Made by a program: the position numbers and the translations under genes | Source: Mesorhizobium sp. WSM4904 | GTDB lineage: Bacteria > Pseudomonadota > Alphaproteobacteria > Rhizobiales > Rhizobiaceae | Reading direction: 5' to 3' | Length of the DNA stretch: 64,000 nucleotides | Assembly: GCF_029674545.1 (NCBI RefSeq) | Contig: NZ_CP121354.1 | Location: 372,001 to 436,000, forward strand | Notes under the pieces: generated by a model | What the model saw: only the letters and a program-made list of their open reading frames with translations | The model's database searches: none | Told to the model about the DNA's origin: nothing | Shown here: positions 33,507 to 41,246 of the stretch, piece by piece | How the letters are laid out: each line of letters opens with the position of its first letter | How positions within the stretch are numbered: position 1 is the stretch's first letter

Positions 33507-34520
33507 ATGGCGGCTCAGATTTTCTCGGCCATATTCGTCATCATCATCGGCGTCGGCGGCTGTATCGCCTATTTCTGGGGCGCCAACAAACTGCTCGACG
33601 TCGTCTTCCCGTCGCGCGGCGTCTCCGGCACTGCCGCCGTCGACAATCTGCGCCGGCAGGGGCTGGTCCGGCCGTGGCTTTTCGTCGGGCCGGCGATGAT
33701 CATCCTCACCATCTACCTGATCTACCCGGTCGTCGAGACGCTGAGGCTATCCTTCCTCGACCGCGGCGGTGCGAGCTTCGTCGGCCTCGCCAACTACGAA
33801 TGGGCGTTCGGCGATCGCGAGTTTCGCAACTCGATCCTCAACAACATCATCTGGCTCGCCGTGGTGCCTGCCGCATGCACCTTCCTCGGGCTTGTCATCG
33901 CCGTGCTCACCGACAAGATCTGGTGGGGCACGATCGCCAAGAGCCTGATCTTCCTGCCGCTGGCGATCTCCTTCGTCGGCGCCAGCGTGATCTGGAAATT
34001 CATCTATGAGTATCGCGGTGAAGGCCAGGTCCAGATCGGCCTGCTCAATTCCATCATCCAGTATTTCGGCGGCCAGCCGCAAGTGTGGATATCGCTGCCC
34101 TTCTGGAACAACTTCTTCCTGATGGTCATCCTGATCTGGATCCAGACCGGCTTCGCCATGGTGATCCTATCCTCGGCGCTGCGCGGCATTCCTGAGGAGA
34201 CGATCGAAGCCGCGGTCATCGACGGCGCCAATCCGTTCCAGATCTTCTGGAAGATCATGGTGCCGCAGATCTGGGGCACGATCGCCGTTGTCTGGACCAC
34301 CATCACCATCCTGGTGCTGAAGGTGTTCGACATCGTGCTGACGATGACCAACGGCCAATGGAATAGCCAGGTGCTCGCCAACCTGATGTTCGACTGGATG
34401 TTCCGCGGCGGCGGCGACTTCGGGCGCGGCGCGACCATCGCCATCATCATCATGATCGCGGTCATTCCGATCATGGTCTGGAACATCCGCCAGGCCAACA
34501 AAGAGACGGGAGGGCACTGA
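33507..34520 (+). CDS. aglF: Alpha-glucoside ABC transporter, permease
   Basis: 337 residues from the ATG at 33507, supported by AAGGAGAGG five bases upstream; a TTG- or ATG-type start at 33453 has none. Hydrophobic segments include IFSAIFVIIIGVGGCIAYFW and WLFVGPAMIILTIYLIYPVV, and the EAA loop is PEETIEAAVIDGANPFQIFWKIMVPQI. The protein belongs to the MalF-like permeases. It ends one base before aglG. Confidence 0.94.
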   Translation: MAAQIFSAIFVIIIGVGGCIAYFWGANKLLDVVFPSRGVSGTAAVDNLRRQGLVRPWLFVGPAMIILTIYLIYPVVETLRLSFLDRGGASFVGLANYEWAFGDREFRNSILNNIIWLAVVPAACTFLGLVIAVLTDKIWWGTIAKSLIFLPLAISFVGASVIWKFIYEYRGEGQVQIGLLNSIIQYFGGQPQVWISLPFWNNFFLMVILIWIQTGFAMVILSSALRGIPEETIEAAVIDGANPFQIFWKIMVPQIWGTIAVVWTTITILVLKVFDIVLTMTNGQWNSQVLANLMFDWMFRGGGDFGRGATIAIIIMIAVIPIMVWNIRQANKETGGH

Positions 34521-34521
34521 G

Positions 34522-35676
34522 ATGACCGCCAAGACCGGAAAGTCCTTTGCCAGCCGCTTCGGCGTCCACATTGCGGTGCTCGTCTTCGTGGCGATCTGGA
34601 CCGTGCCCACGCTCGGCATCCTCGTCTCGTCGCTGCGCGACAAGGACCAGATCATCGCGTCCGGCTGGTGGAATTCCTTCGCCAGTTCCAGCCAGACCGA
34701 AGCCGGACGGCTGCCGGCCGCTTCGGCGCAGGCGCAGAAGGACGGCAAATACGTCATCGAGGGCAATATCTTCGGCGACGGCGCCAAGCGCAACATCAGC
34801 GCCTTCGGCGTCAAGTCGTCGGCGCCGACACAATACGCGGCCGGAACGGCCGCCGATCTCGGCGACGGCGTCACCTTGCAGATGAATGCCGACGGCAGCT
34901 TCGTTCTTTCCTCGCCTAAGGCCTTCGAGGGCGAGCGCGGCCAGCGCGTCTATTTCGCCTCGTCGGCACCGCCGAAGTTCACCACCGACAATTACAAGAC
35001 CGTGCTGTTCTCGGAAGGCATCGGCCGCTCCTTCATGAACTCGCTGACGGTGACCATTCCCTCGACGGTCATCCCGATCCTGATCGCCGCATTCGCGGCC
35101 TATGCGCTGGCCTGGATGCGCTTTCCCGGCCGGGCGCTCTTGATCGCCGTCATCATCGGTCTGCTGGTGGTGCCGCTGCAGATGTCGCTGATCCCGCTGT
35201 TGAAACTCTACAATGGCGTCGGCAGCTTCTTCGGCGTGCCGTCGAAGACCTATCTCGGCATCTGGCTGGCGCATACCGGCTTCGGCCTTCCCTTCGCCAT
35301 CTATCTGCTCAGGAGCTACATCGCCGGCCTGCCGCGCGAGATCATGGAATCGGCGCGCATCGACGGCGCCAGCGACTTCGAGATCTTCGTCAAGATCGTG
35401 CTGCCGCTGTCCTTCCCGGTGCTCGCCTCTTTCGCCATCTTCCAATTCCTGTGGGTATGGAACGATCTTCTGGTGGCGATGGTTTTCCTCGGCACCGAGG
35501 CCGATCAGATCGTGCTGACGGCCAAGCTCAACGCGCTGCTCGGCTCGCGCGGCGGCGACTGGGAGATCCTGACGACGTCGGCCTTCGTGACCATCATCGT
35601 GCCGCTGATCGTCTTCTTCTCGCTGCAGCGCTATTTCGTCCGCGGGCTGCTTGCCGGCTCGGTGAAAGGAGGTTGA
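34522..35676 (+). CDS. aglG: Alpha-glucoside ABC transporter, permease
   Basis: 384 residues. The first membrane helix (HIAVLVFVAIWTVPTLGILVSSL) is followed by a long periplasmic insertion of about 130 residues (SSQTEAGRLPAASAQAQ through SPKAFEGERG), longer than in most MalG-type permeases but usual for AglG. The EAA loop is PREIMESARIDGASDFEIFVKIVLPLS. It lies immediately between aglF and aglA and forms the channel with AglF. Confidence 0.94.
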   Translation: MTAKTGKSFASRFGVHIAVLVFVAIWTVPTLGILVSSLRDKDQIIASGWWNSFASSSQTEAGRLPAASAQAQKDGKYVIEGNIFGDGAKRNISAFGVKSSAPTQYAAGTAADLGDGVTLQMNADGSFVLSSPKAFEGERGQRVYFASSAPPKFTTDNYKTVLFSEGIGRSFMNSLTVTIPSTVIPILIAAFAAYALAWMRFPGRALLIAVIIGLLVVPLQMSLIPLLKLYNGVGSFFGVPSKTYLGIWLAHTGFGLPFAIYLLRSYIAGLPREIMESARIDGASDFEIFVKIVLPLSFPVLASFAIFQFLWVWNDLLVAMVFLGTEADQIVLTAKLNALLGSRGGDWEILTTSAFVTIIVPLIVFFSLQRYFVRGLLAGSVKGG

Positions 35677-35680
35677 GACA

Positions 35681-37345
35681 ATGCAATCGGCTTTGAAGGC
35701 GACTTCGAGACCAGACCCCGCCGTCGACCGCGACTGGTGGCGGGGCGCGGTGATCTACCAGATCTATCCGCGCTCCTATCAGGACTCGAATGGCGACGGC
35801 ATCGGCGACCTGCAAGGCATTGTGCGGCGGCTGCCCTACATCGCCTCGCTGGGCGTCGACGCCATCTGGATCTCGCCCTTCTTCAAATCGCCGATGAAGG
35901 ATTTCGGCTACGACGTGTCGGACTATTGCGACGTCGATCCGATGTTCGGCACGCTGGCCGATTTCGACGCGCTTGTCGCGGAAGCCCATCGGCTGGGTCT
36001 CAAGGTGATGATCGACGAGGTCCTGTCGCACACCGCCGACATCCACCCCTGGTTCAAGGAAAGCCGCTCCAGCCGGACCAATCCGAAAGCGGACTGGTAC
36101 GTGTGGGCGGACGCGAAGCCGGACGGCACGCCGCCCAACAACTGGCTGTCGATCTTCGGCGGCTCGGCCTGGCAGTGGGACACCAGCCGCCAGCAATACT
36201 ACATGCACAATTTCCTGGCCGAGCAGCCCGACCTCAACTTCCACAACCGGCAAGTGCAGGACGCGCTGCTCGACGTTACCCGCTTCTGGCTGGAGCGCGG
36301 CGTCGACGGTTTTCGGCTCGACACCATCAATTTCTACTTCCACAGCCAGGGATTGGAGGACAATCCGCCGCTGCCGCCGGAAGAGCGCAACGACCAGACG
36401 GCGCCGGCGGTGAACCCCTACAACTACCAGGACCATATCTACGACAAAAGCCGGCCGGAAAACCTCGGTTTCCTCGAGCGTTTCCGGGCCTTGCTCGACG
36501 AATATCCGGCGCAGGCCGCGGTCGGCGAGGTCGGCGATTCGCAGCGCGGGCTGGAAGTGGTGGCCGCCTACACCGCCGACGGCAAGCGCGTTCACATGTG
36601 CTATTCCTTCGACTTCCTGGCGCCGGAAAAGATCAGTGCGGCCAAGGTACGCGCGGTGCTGGAGGCCTTCGGCCAGGTCGCCAGCGACGGCTGGTCCTGC
36701 TGGGCCTTCTCCAATCATGACGTGATGCGCGTGGCCTCGCGCTGGGCCGCCAACGAGGCGGATCCGACCGCCTATCTCAAGGTGATCTCGGCGCTCTTGA
36801 TGTCGCTGCGCGGCTCGGTCTGCATCTACCAGGGCGAGGAACTCGGCCTCGGCGAGGCCGAACTCAAGTTCGAGGATCTGCAGGACCCCTACGGCATCCG
36901 TTTCTGGCCGGAATTCAAGGGCCGCGACGGCTGCCGCACGCCGATGGTGTGGGAAGCGGCGGCCAAAAATGGCGGCTTCTCGACCGCAAGACCCTGGCTG
37001 CCGGTGCCGGGCAAGCATCTTTCGCAGGCGGTCAACGTGCAGCAGGGCGATGCGAACTCGCTGCTCGAGCACTATAGGCGCTTCCTCGCCTTCCGGCGCC
37101 AGCACCCCGCGCTGGGCAAGGGCGATATCGATTTCATCGAAAGCGATGGCGATACCGTCGCCTTCACGCGACGCGAAGGCAACGAGCGTATCGCCTGCGT
37201 CTTCAACCTCGGCAGCAAGCCGGCCGAGATCGATTTCGGCAAAGGCTCGCTGCAGCCCTTGCCGGGACATGGCTTTTCGGGACAAGCTGGCACCGGGACC
37301 ATCCGCCTCGGCGGCTATGGCGCCTGGTTCGGGCGGATCGACTGA
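35681..37345 (+). CDS. aglA: Alpha-glucosidase (GH13)
   Basis: 554 residues. The catalytic barrel begins WWRGAVIYQIYPRSYQDSNGDGIGDL. The nucleophile is Asp214 in GFRLDTINF, the acid/base Glu283 in AVGEVGD, and the transition-state Asp347 in FSNHD. No signal peptide is seen, so imported alpha-glucosides are hydrolysed in the cytoplasm. Ribosome site GGAGG overlaps the aglG stop. Position inside the transporter operon is the same as in S. meliloti. Confidence 0.95.
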   Translation: MQSALKATSRPDPAVDRDWWRGAVIYQIYPRSYQDSNGDGIGDLQGIVRRLPYIASLGVDAIWISPFFKSPMKDFGYDVSDYCDVDPMFGTLADFDALVAEAHRLGLKVMIDEVLSHTADIHPWFKESRSSRTNPKADWYVWADAKPDGTPPNNWLSIFGGSAWQWDTSRQQYYMHNFLAEQPDLNFHNRQVQDALLDVTRFWLERGVDGFRLDTINFYFHSQGLEDNPPLPPEERNDQTAPAVNPYNYQDHIYDKSRPENLGFLERFRALLDEYPAQAAVGEVGDSQRGLEVVAAYTADGKRVHMCYSFDFLAPEKISAAKVRAVLEAFGQVASDGWSCWAFSNHDVMRVASRWAANEADPTAYLKVISALLMSLRGSVCIYQGEELGLGEAELKFEDLQDPYGIRFWPEFKGRDGCRTPMVWEAAAKNGGFSTARPWLPVPGKHLSQAVNVQQGDANSLLEHYRRFLAFRRQHPALGKGDIDFIESDGDTVAFTRREGNERIACVFNLGSKPAEIDFGKGSLQPLPGHGFSGQAGTGTIRLGGYGAWFGRID

Positions 37346-37380
37346 GTTTGGCGACAGACAATCACTGGGAGGAAGAAAAC

Positions 37381-38493
37381 ATGGCCGATGTCACCCTGAA
37401 TCAGGTGAAGAAATCATACGGCAATCTCAACATTCTCCACGGCATCGACCTCGACATCAAATCGGGCGAGTTCATCGTCTTCGTCGGACCGTCGGGCTGC
37501 GGCAAGTCGACCTTGCTGAGGTCGATAGCCGGCCTGGAGGAGATCACGTCCGGCGTGCTCCAGATCGACGGCGAGGTGGTGAACGACGTGCCGCCGTCGA
37601 AGCGGGGCATAGCCATGGTGTTCCAGTCCTATGCGCTCTATCCGCATATGACCGTCTACGACAACATGGCCTTCTCGATGAAGATCGGCAAGGAAAGCAA
37701 GGCCGAGATCGACAAGCGCGTGCGCCAGGCGGCGGAAATCCTGCAGCTCACCAAATATCTCGACCGCCTGCCCAAGGCGATGTCGGGCGGCCAGCGGCAG
37801 CGCGTCGCCATCGGCCGCGCCATCGTGCGCAATCCGAAGGTGTTCCTGTTCGACGAGCCGCTGTCGAACCTCGACGCGGCGCTGCGCGTCGCCACCCGCA
37901 TCGAGATCGCCAAGCTGAAGGAGCAGATGCCGAACACGACGATGATCTACGTCACCCACGACCAGGTCGAGGCGATGACGCTGGCGGACCGCATCGTGGT
38001 GCTGAAGGAAGGCGTTGTCGAGCAGGTCGGCACGCCGATGGAGCTCTACAAGCGGCCGGGCAACCTGTTCGTCGCCCAATTCATCGGCTCGCCCGCCATG
38101 AACATCCTGCCGGCGAAGATCGAGAAGGCCGGCAACCCGACCGTGGTCAGCCATGTCGGCGACCGCAAGGCGACCGTGCCGATCGCGACGCCCGCCTCGG
38201 CCAACGGCGCCGCGGTGAGCTTCGGCGTGCGGCCGGAGGATCTCGCGATCGCCACCGGCACGGATTACCTGTTCGAAGGCAAGGTGGACTATATCGAACA
38301 GCTCGGCGAGGTTCAGCTCGTCTATGTCGATATCGGCCGCACCGACCTGCCGCTGGTGGCCAAGCTGCCCGGCAATGTCGAGGTCAAGCGCGGCGAGACC
38401 TTGCGGCTGAACGCCAGCGCCGGCGACCTGCACATCTTCGACGCCGACGGGCACTCCTTCACGCTGCATCGCGAGGAGGCGAAGGCGGCCTGA
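37381..38493 (+). CDS. aglK: Alpha-glucoside ABC transporter, ATP-binding protein
   Basis: 370 residues from the ATG at 37381, with GGGAGGAAG upstream. Walker A GPSGCGKST is at about 36-44, the Q loop VFQSYALYPHMTV follows, then signature MSGGQRQR, Walker B VFLFDEP and the H loop YVTHDQVEAMTLADR. A TOBE domain follows residue 235 and could bind a regulator, as in MalK. It is the last gene of aglEFGAK; a strong hairpin at 38633-38670 follows. Confidence 0.95.
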   Translation: MADVTLNQVKKSYGNLNILHGIDLDIKSGEFIVFVGPSGCGKSTLLRSIAGLEEITSGVLQIDGEVVNDVPPSKRGIAMVFQSYALYPHMTVYDNMAFSMKIGKESKAEIDKRVRQAAEILQLTKYLDRLPKAMSGGQRQRVAIGRAIVRNPKVFLFDEPLSNLDAALRVATRIEIAKLKEQMPNTTMIYVTHDQVEAMTLADRIVVLKEGVVEQVGTPMELYKRPGNLFVAQFIGSPAMNILPAKIEKAGNPTVVSHVGDRKATVPIATPASANGAAVSFGVRPEDLAIATGTDYLFEGKVDYIEQLGEVQLVYVDIGRTDLPLVAKLPGNVEVKRGETLRLNASAGDLHIFDADGHSFTLHREEAKAA

Positions 38494-38500
38494 CACCGGC

Positions 38501-38619
38501 TAAAGCAATTCCAGGAAAGGTGTAAGCGGCTTTCCGTTCGGAATTGCGTAAAAACAAAGAGATAGAGCGGTTCGCCGTTTCCGTGAAACGGTGAAACGCT
38601 CTGGAGTGGAATTGCTTTA
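38501..38619. repeat. Palindromic intergenic repeat with 12-bp perfect ends
   Basis: TAAAGCAATTCC (38501-38512) is the exact reverse complement of 38608-38619. Inside is a CCGTTTC / GAAACGG hairpin near 38577-38593. The form and ends (AAAGCA/ATTGCTTTA) resemble short intergenic mosaic elements of rhizobia. Confidence 0.7.
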
Positions 38620-38632
38620 AGCAGCACCTGCC

Positions 38633-38670
38633 AAGAAAGAGCGGCGGGCATGGCCCGCCGCTCTTTTCTT
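38633..38670. terminator. Bidirectional rho-independent terminator
   Basis: AAGAAAGAGCGGCGGGC (38633-38649) pairs with GCCCGCCGCTCTTTTCTT (38653-38670) around a three-base loop. T-rich runs lie on both sides, so the same hairpin can end the agl operon on the plus strand and the small secreted-protein gene on the minus strand. Confidence 0.85.
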
Positions 38671-38701
38671 ACTTGGAATGCCGGCTTGGAATGCCGGAGG
38701 C

Positions 38702-38932
38702 TTAGCGGCCGAACAGGTTTCGGTCGCTGCCCTGCGGGGCCGACTTCTGCGCGTCGTTCGACGAGTTCAGCAGCTTGCGGACCGGCGAGTCGGAGCCGAC
38801 CGACGAGGTGCGGGTGGTGTCGACTGCAGCAGCCGGCTGGTTGGCGCCGTTGGAGCCGTAGTTGTCGCTGGCCGCAAAGGCAGCGCTGGACAGGGCCAGA
38901 ACGGCCGCGGTGGCAAGAACAATCTTCTTCAT
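38702..38932 (-). CDS. Small exported protein, NYGSNGANQPAAAVDT family, copy A
   Basis: 76 residues. A clear signal peptide (MKKIVLATAAVLALSSAAFA) is followed by SDNYGSNGANQPAAAVDT, a variable middle and the C-terminal SDRNLFGR. The mature protein would be ~56 residues, without cysteines. AGGAGTACTGAAA precedes the ATG. A paralogue of 68 residues lies 101 bases upstream on the same strand with the same beginning and end, so these are tandem duplicates. I do not recognise the family; function is unknown. Confidence 0.8.
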   Translation of the reverse strand: MKKIVLATAAVLALSSAAFAASDNYGSNGANQPAAAVDTTRTSSVGSDSPVRKLLNSSNDAQKSAPQGSDRNLFGR

Positions 38933-38954
38933 TTTCAGTACTCCTGAATTCTTG

Positions 38955-38980
38955 GAGGCGGCGGGTGAACCCCGCCGTCC
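38955..38980 (-). other. Hairpin between the two small exported-protein genes
   Basis: GGCGGCGGG and CCCGCCGTC pair around GTGAAC. There is no T run after it in the direction of transcription, so it looks like a processing or attenuation hairpin between copy B and copy A. Confidence 0.4.
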
Positions 38981-39033
38981 GTCTCCTGTCGGCCATGGCC
39001 CCTCATTTTCGGATCACGGCCGCGCTTCGGCAG

Positions 39034-39240
39034 TTAGTTGTTGCCGAAGAGGTTGCGGTCAGCACCCTGAGTGACCGGCTGCTGAGCGGCCGGAGCCGAC
39101 TTGTGGGTCGAAGCCGTGTAGGACGTGTCGACCGCGGCAGCCGGCTGGTTGGCGCCGTTGGAACCATAGTTGTCGCTCGCGGCGAAGGCGCTGCCGGAAA
39201 TGGCCAGAAGGGCGGCGGCAGTGAGAACAATCTTTTTCAT
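39034..39240 (-). CDS. Small exported protein, NYGSNGANQPAAAVDT family, copy B
   Basis: 68 residues from the ATG at 39240, with CTGGAGTACCAAAA before it, nearly the same leader as copy A. Signal peptide MKKIVLTAAALLAISGSAFA, then the shared SDNYGSNGANQPAAAVDT and the C-terminal ADRNLFGNN. The middle (SYTASTHKSAPAAQQPVTQ) differs from copy A. A longer reading from 39384 has no signal peptide and is not favoured. A 400-base AT-richer gap upstream (39241-39640) should contain the promoter and includes a CACTTG-6-CAAGTG dyad at 39457-39474; no other gene is seen there. Confidence 0.8.
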   Translation of the reverse strand: MKKIVLTAAALLAISGSAFAASDNYGSNGANQPAAAVDTSYTASTHKSAPAAQQPVTQGADRNLFGNN

Positions 39241-39456
39241 TTTTGGTACTCCAGTATCTTTTTTTTCCGTCCGTCTAGCGGCGTGTCTTGGGAATGAAAT
39301 CGCGTCGTTCGGACAGCCCCGATGTGGGTGAGCCGGCTGCCGGATTCCAATCACGAAGTTGTTCCGGCTGGACCATGAGCCCACACCTTGAAATTATGAT
39401 AAGCATGCCTACCATCTATTTTTTTGCTTTTAAATCAGTGTGTTACATGATCATGG

Positions 39457-39474
39457 CACTTGACTCACCAAGTG
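39457..39474. promoter_or_regulatory. Candidate dyad operator in the 39241-39640 gap
   Basis: CACTTG and CAAGTG flank six bases. It lies in an AT-rich part of the gap, about 220 bases upstream of small protein copy B and 170 bases downstream of the ferredoxin reductase stop. Its binding partner is unknown. Confidence 0.25.
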
Positions 39475-39640
39475 TATCGGAGTGCCAATGTTCACCCGTC
39501 CTGCACGCACCGTCAACAGAAACGAACCGTTCGGTTCGATTTTAGAATCTCCTAATAGTCACTTTTCGATACTGTTGACCCTTTTGAGGCTGATCGGGGA
39601 CGCGATTCGGAGGCGGTGCCGGCCACAGGTCCATGCCGCT

Positions 39641-40387
39641 TCAAACCCCGTAGCGCTCCGTACGGATGAGCGCTGCCGGAACGCCGGCGTCGATGATGGC
39701 TTCAGCGGCGGCCGACACGAATGCATTCGAGCCGCAAACATAGGCGAGCCGGGGCGCCTTCGGCAGCCGTTCCATGGCCTGCACCATCATATGGGCGTCG
39801 ATGCGCCGGGAATAGTCGGAGGGGCGGCGGGCTTGCTCGCGCGTCAGCGTCAGCACCAGATCGAAGCCGTCGCGGCGGTTGTCGAGGCCGATCAATTCAT
39901 CGCGGAAGATCACTTCGTCCCAGGTCCGCGCCGAAAACACCAGCGCGACCGGCGCAGCCGATCTTTGCAGGGTGCGGTGGCGCACCATCGCCATCAGCGG
40001 CACCACGCCGGAACCGCCGCCGACCAGAAGGATCGGCCCGCCGTCGCTCACCTCCCAGATGAAGTGGCCGCCGAGCGGTCCACGCAATTCGATCTCGTCG
40101 CCGACCTCCGCCACGTCGTGGAAGAAAGGCGAAACCTCGCCATCGTCGAGCCGCTCGATCGCCAGCTCGATGGCGGCGCCTGCTTCAGGCGCCGAGGCAA
40201 TGGAATAGGAACGGCGCGCCTGATAGCCGTCCGGCGCCGTCAGCCTGACATCGACATGCTGCCCCGCCAGATGGGTGAACGGACGCGACGGCTGGAACCA
40301 GAAGCTGGTGACGCGCGGCGTGCGCTTTTCGACGCGGCTGATCGTGGCCGTCTGCCACGGCGACTGCGGCTGCGGTTCGGCGCTCAT
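39641..40387 (-). CDS. FAD-dependent ferredoxin/flavodoxin reductase-like protein
   Basis: 248 residues. The flavin motif RRSYSIASAP is at 58-67, the NAD-binding VGGGSGVVPLMAM near 117-129, and the C-terminal YVCGSNAFV and R-T-E-RYG end are typical of the FNR family. There is no ferredoxin domain. It follows a sulfite-oxidase-like gene on the same strand, so it probably supplies or removes electrons for that molybdenum enzyme. GGTGA lies just before the ATG, inside a short tandem repeat. Confidence 0.9.
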   Translation of the reverse strand: MSAEPQPQSPWQTATISRVEKRTPRVTSFWFQPSRPFTHLAGQHVDVRLTAPDGYQARRSYSIASAPEAGAAIELAIERLDDGEVSPFFHDVAEVGDEIELRGPLGGHFIWEVSDGGPILLVGGGSGVVPLMAMVRHRTLQRSAAPVALVFSARTWDEVIFRDELIGLDNRRDGFDLVLTLTREQARRPSDYSRRIDAHMMVQAMERLPKAPRLAYVCGSNAFVSAAAEAIIDAGVPAALIRTERYGV

Positions 40388-40459
40388 GGGTCACCTTTCA
40401 CGGGGTCGCCCCTCATGGGTCACCCTTCATGGGATCGCCCCTCATGGATCGCCCCTCAT
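40385..40459 (-). repeat. Tandem repeat of a ribosome-site/start-codon unit
   Basis: Read on the minus strand, ATGAGGGGCGATCC-like units recur every 14 or 15 bases, with start-like codons at 40459, 40445, 40430, 40416, 40401 (GTG) and 40387. The last is the true ATG of the ferredoxin reductase; the first overlaps the stop codon of the upstream gene. Each unit carries a GGGG or AAGG purine run. Confidence 0.75.
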
Positions 40460-41067
40460 GAATCGCTTGAATAGCGCTGCTCGCGCCAGGGGTCGCCATA
40501 CATGTGATAGCCGCGCAACTCCCAAAAACCAGGCTCGTCGCGCTCGGTGAACTGCAGACCGTTCACCCATTTGGCCGACTTCCAGAAATAGAGGTGCGGC
40601 ACCAGGAGCCGCGCGGGTCCGCCGTGGTCGGGAGCGATCGGCTTGCCCTCGTAAAACAGCGCCACCATCGCCTTGCCGGTAACGAGGTCCTTGGTCGGCA
40701 CATTGGTGGAATAGCCGTCGAAGGAATGCGCCAGCGTGAAGCCAGTCGGCGGCTCGATGCCGGCATCGGCGAGGATGTCGTCGATCAGCACGCCCTGCCA
40801 GGGCGTGTTGAACTTGGTCCAGGCGGTCACGCAATGGATGTCGCGTGTCATCTTGTTTTGCGGCAGGGCGTTGAATTCGGCCCAGTTCCATTTCTTGATC
40901 GGCTTTGGCCCATGCTTGAGCGTGAAGGACCAGTCCTCGGTGCGCAAGCGCGGCGTCGGCCCTGCCGAGAGAACCGGAAAACCCTGTTCCAAGTACTGCC
41001 CCGGCGGGATGCGCGCATCGGTGTCCGATGGAGGACGCCGTCCGGAAAAGAAGCCGCGGGTGACCAT
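40456..41067 (-). CDS. Sulfite oxidase-like molybdopterin oxidoreductase, cytoplasmic
   Basis: 203 residues from the ATG at 41067, set by AAGGAGG upstream; a longer reading from 41250 adds unlikely sequence. The oxidoreductase molybdopterin domain is evident: TEDWSFTLKHG, IHCVTAWTKFNTPWQGV with the Mo-ligand Cys79, FDGYSTNVPTKD, DHGGPARLLVPHLYFWKSAKWV and GYHMYGDPWREQRY at the end. No Tat signal or dimerisation domain is present, unlike MsrP/YedY. It is paired with the reductase downstream. Confidence 0.9.
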   Translation of the reverse strand: MVTRGFFSGRRPPSDTDARIPPGQYLEQGFPVLSAGPTPRLRTEDWSFTLKHGPKPIKKWNWAEFNALPQNKMTRDIHCVTAWTKFNTPWQGVLIDDILADAGIEPPTGFTLAHSFDGYSTNVPTKDLVTGKAMVALFYEGKPIAPDHGGPARLLVPHLYFWKSAKWVNGLQFTERDEPGFWELRGYHMYGDPWREQRYSSDS

Positions 41068-41246
41068 CGAGACGCCTCCTTCGATTGGGCAGGTTGTGCC
41101 GCAGTCTTCTCGAAGACGCCCCGACGGGCAACCGGTTTCTTGGAAGAGGACCTGCCGACTGGATATTTGTTTGACGCAATTTCGGACGGAAAACCGCGAC
41201 GCAGTTTTTCTGAAATTGCTCCCCGCCGGCAGGTCCTTGCGGGCAA

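Noticed and set aside
35594..37285. 563-codon open frame on the minus strand
   Set aside because: Antisense to aglA, which has all catalytic residues.
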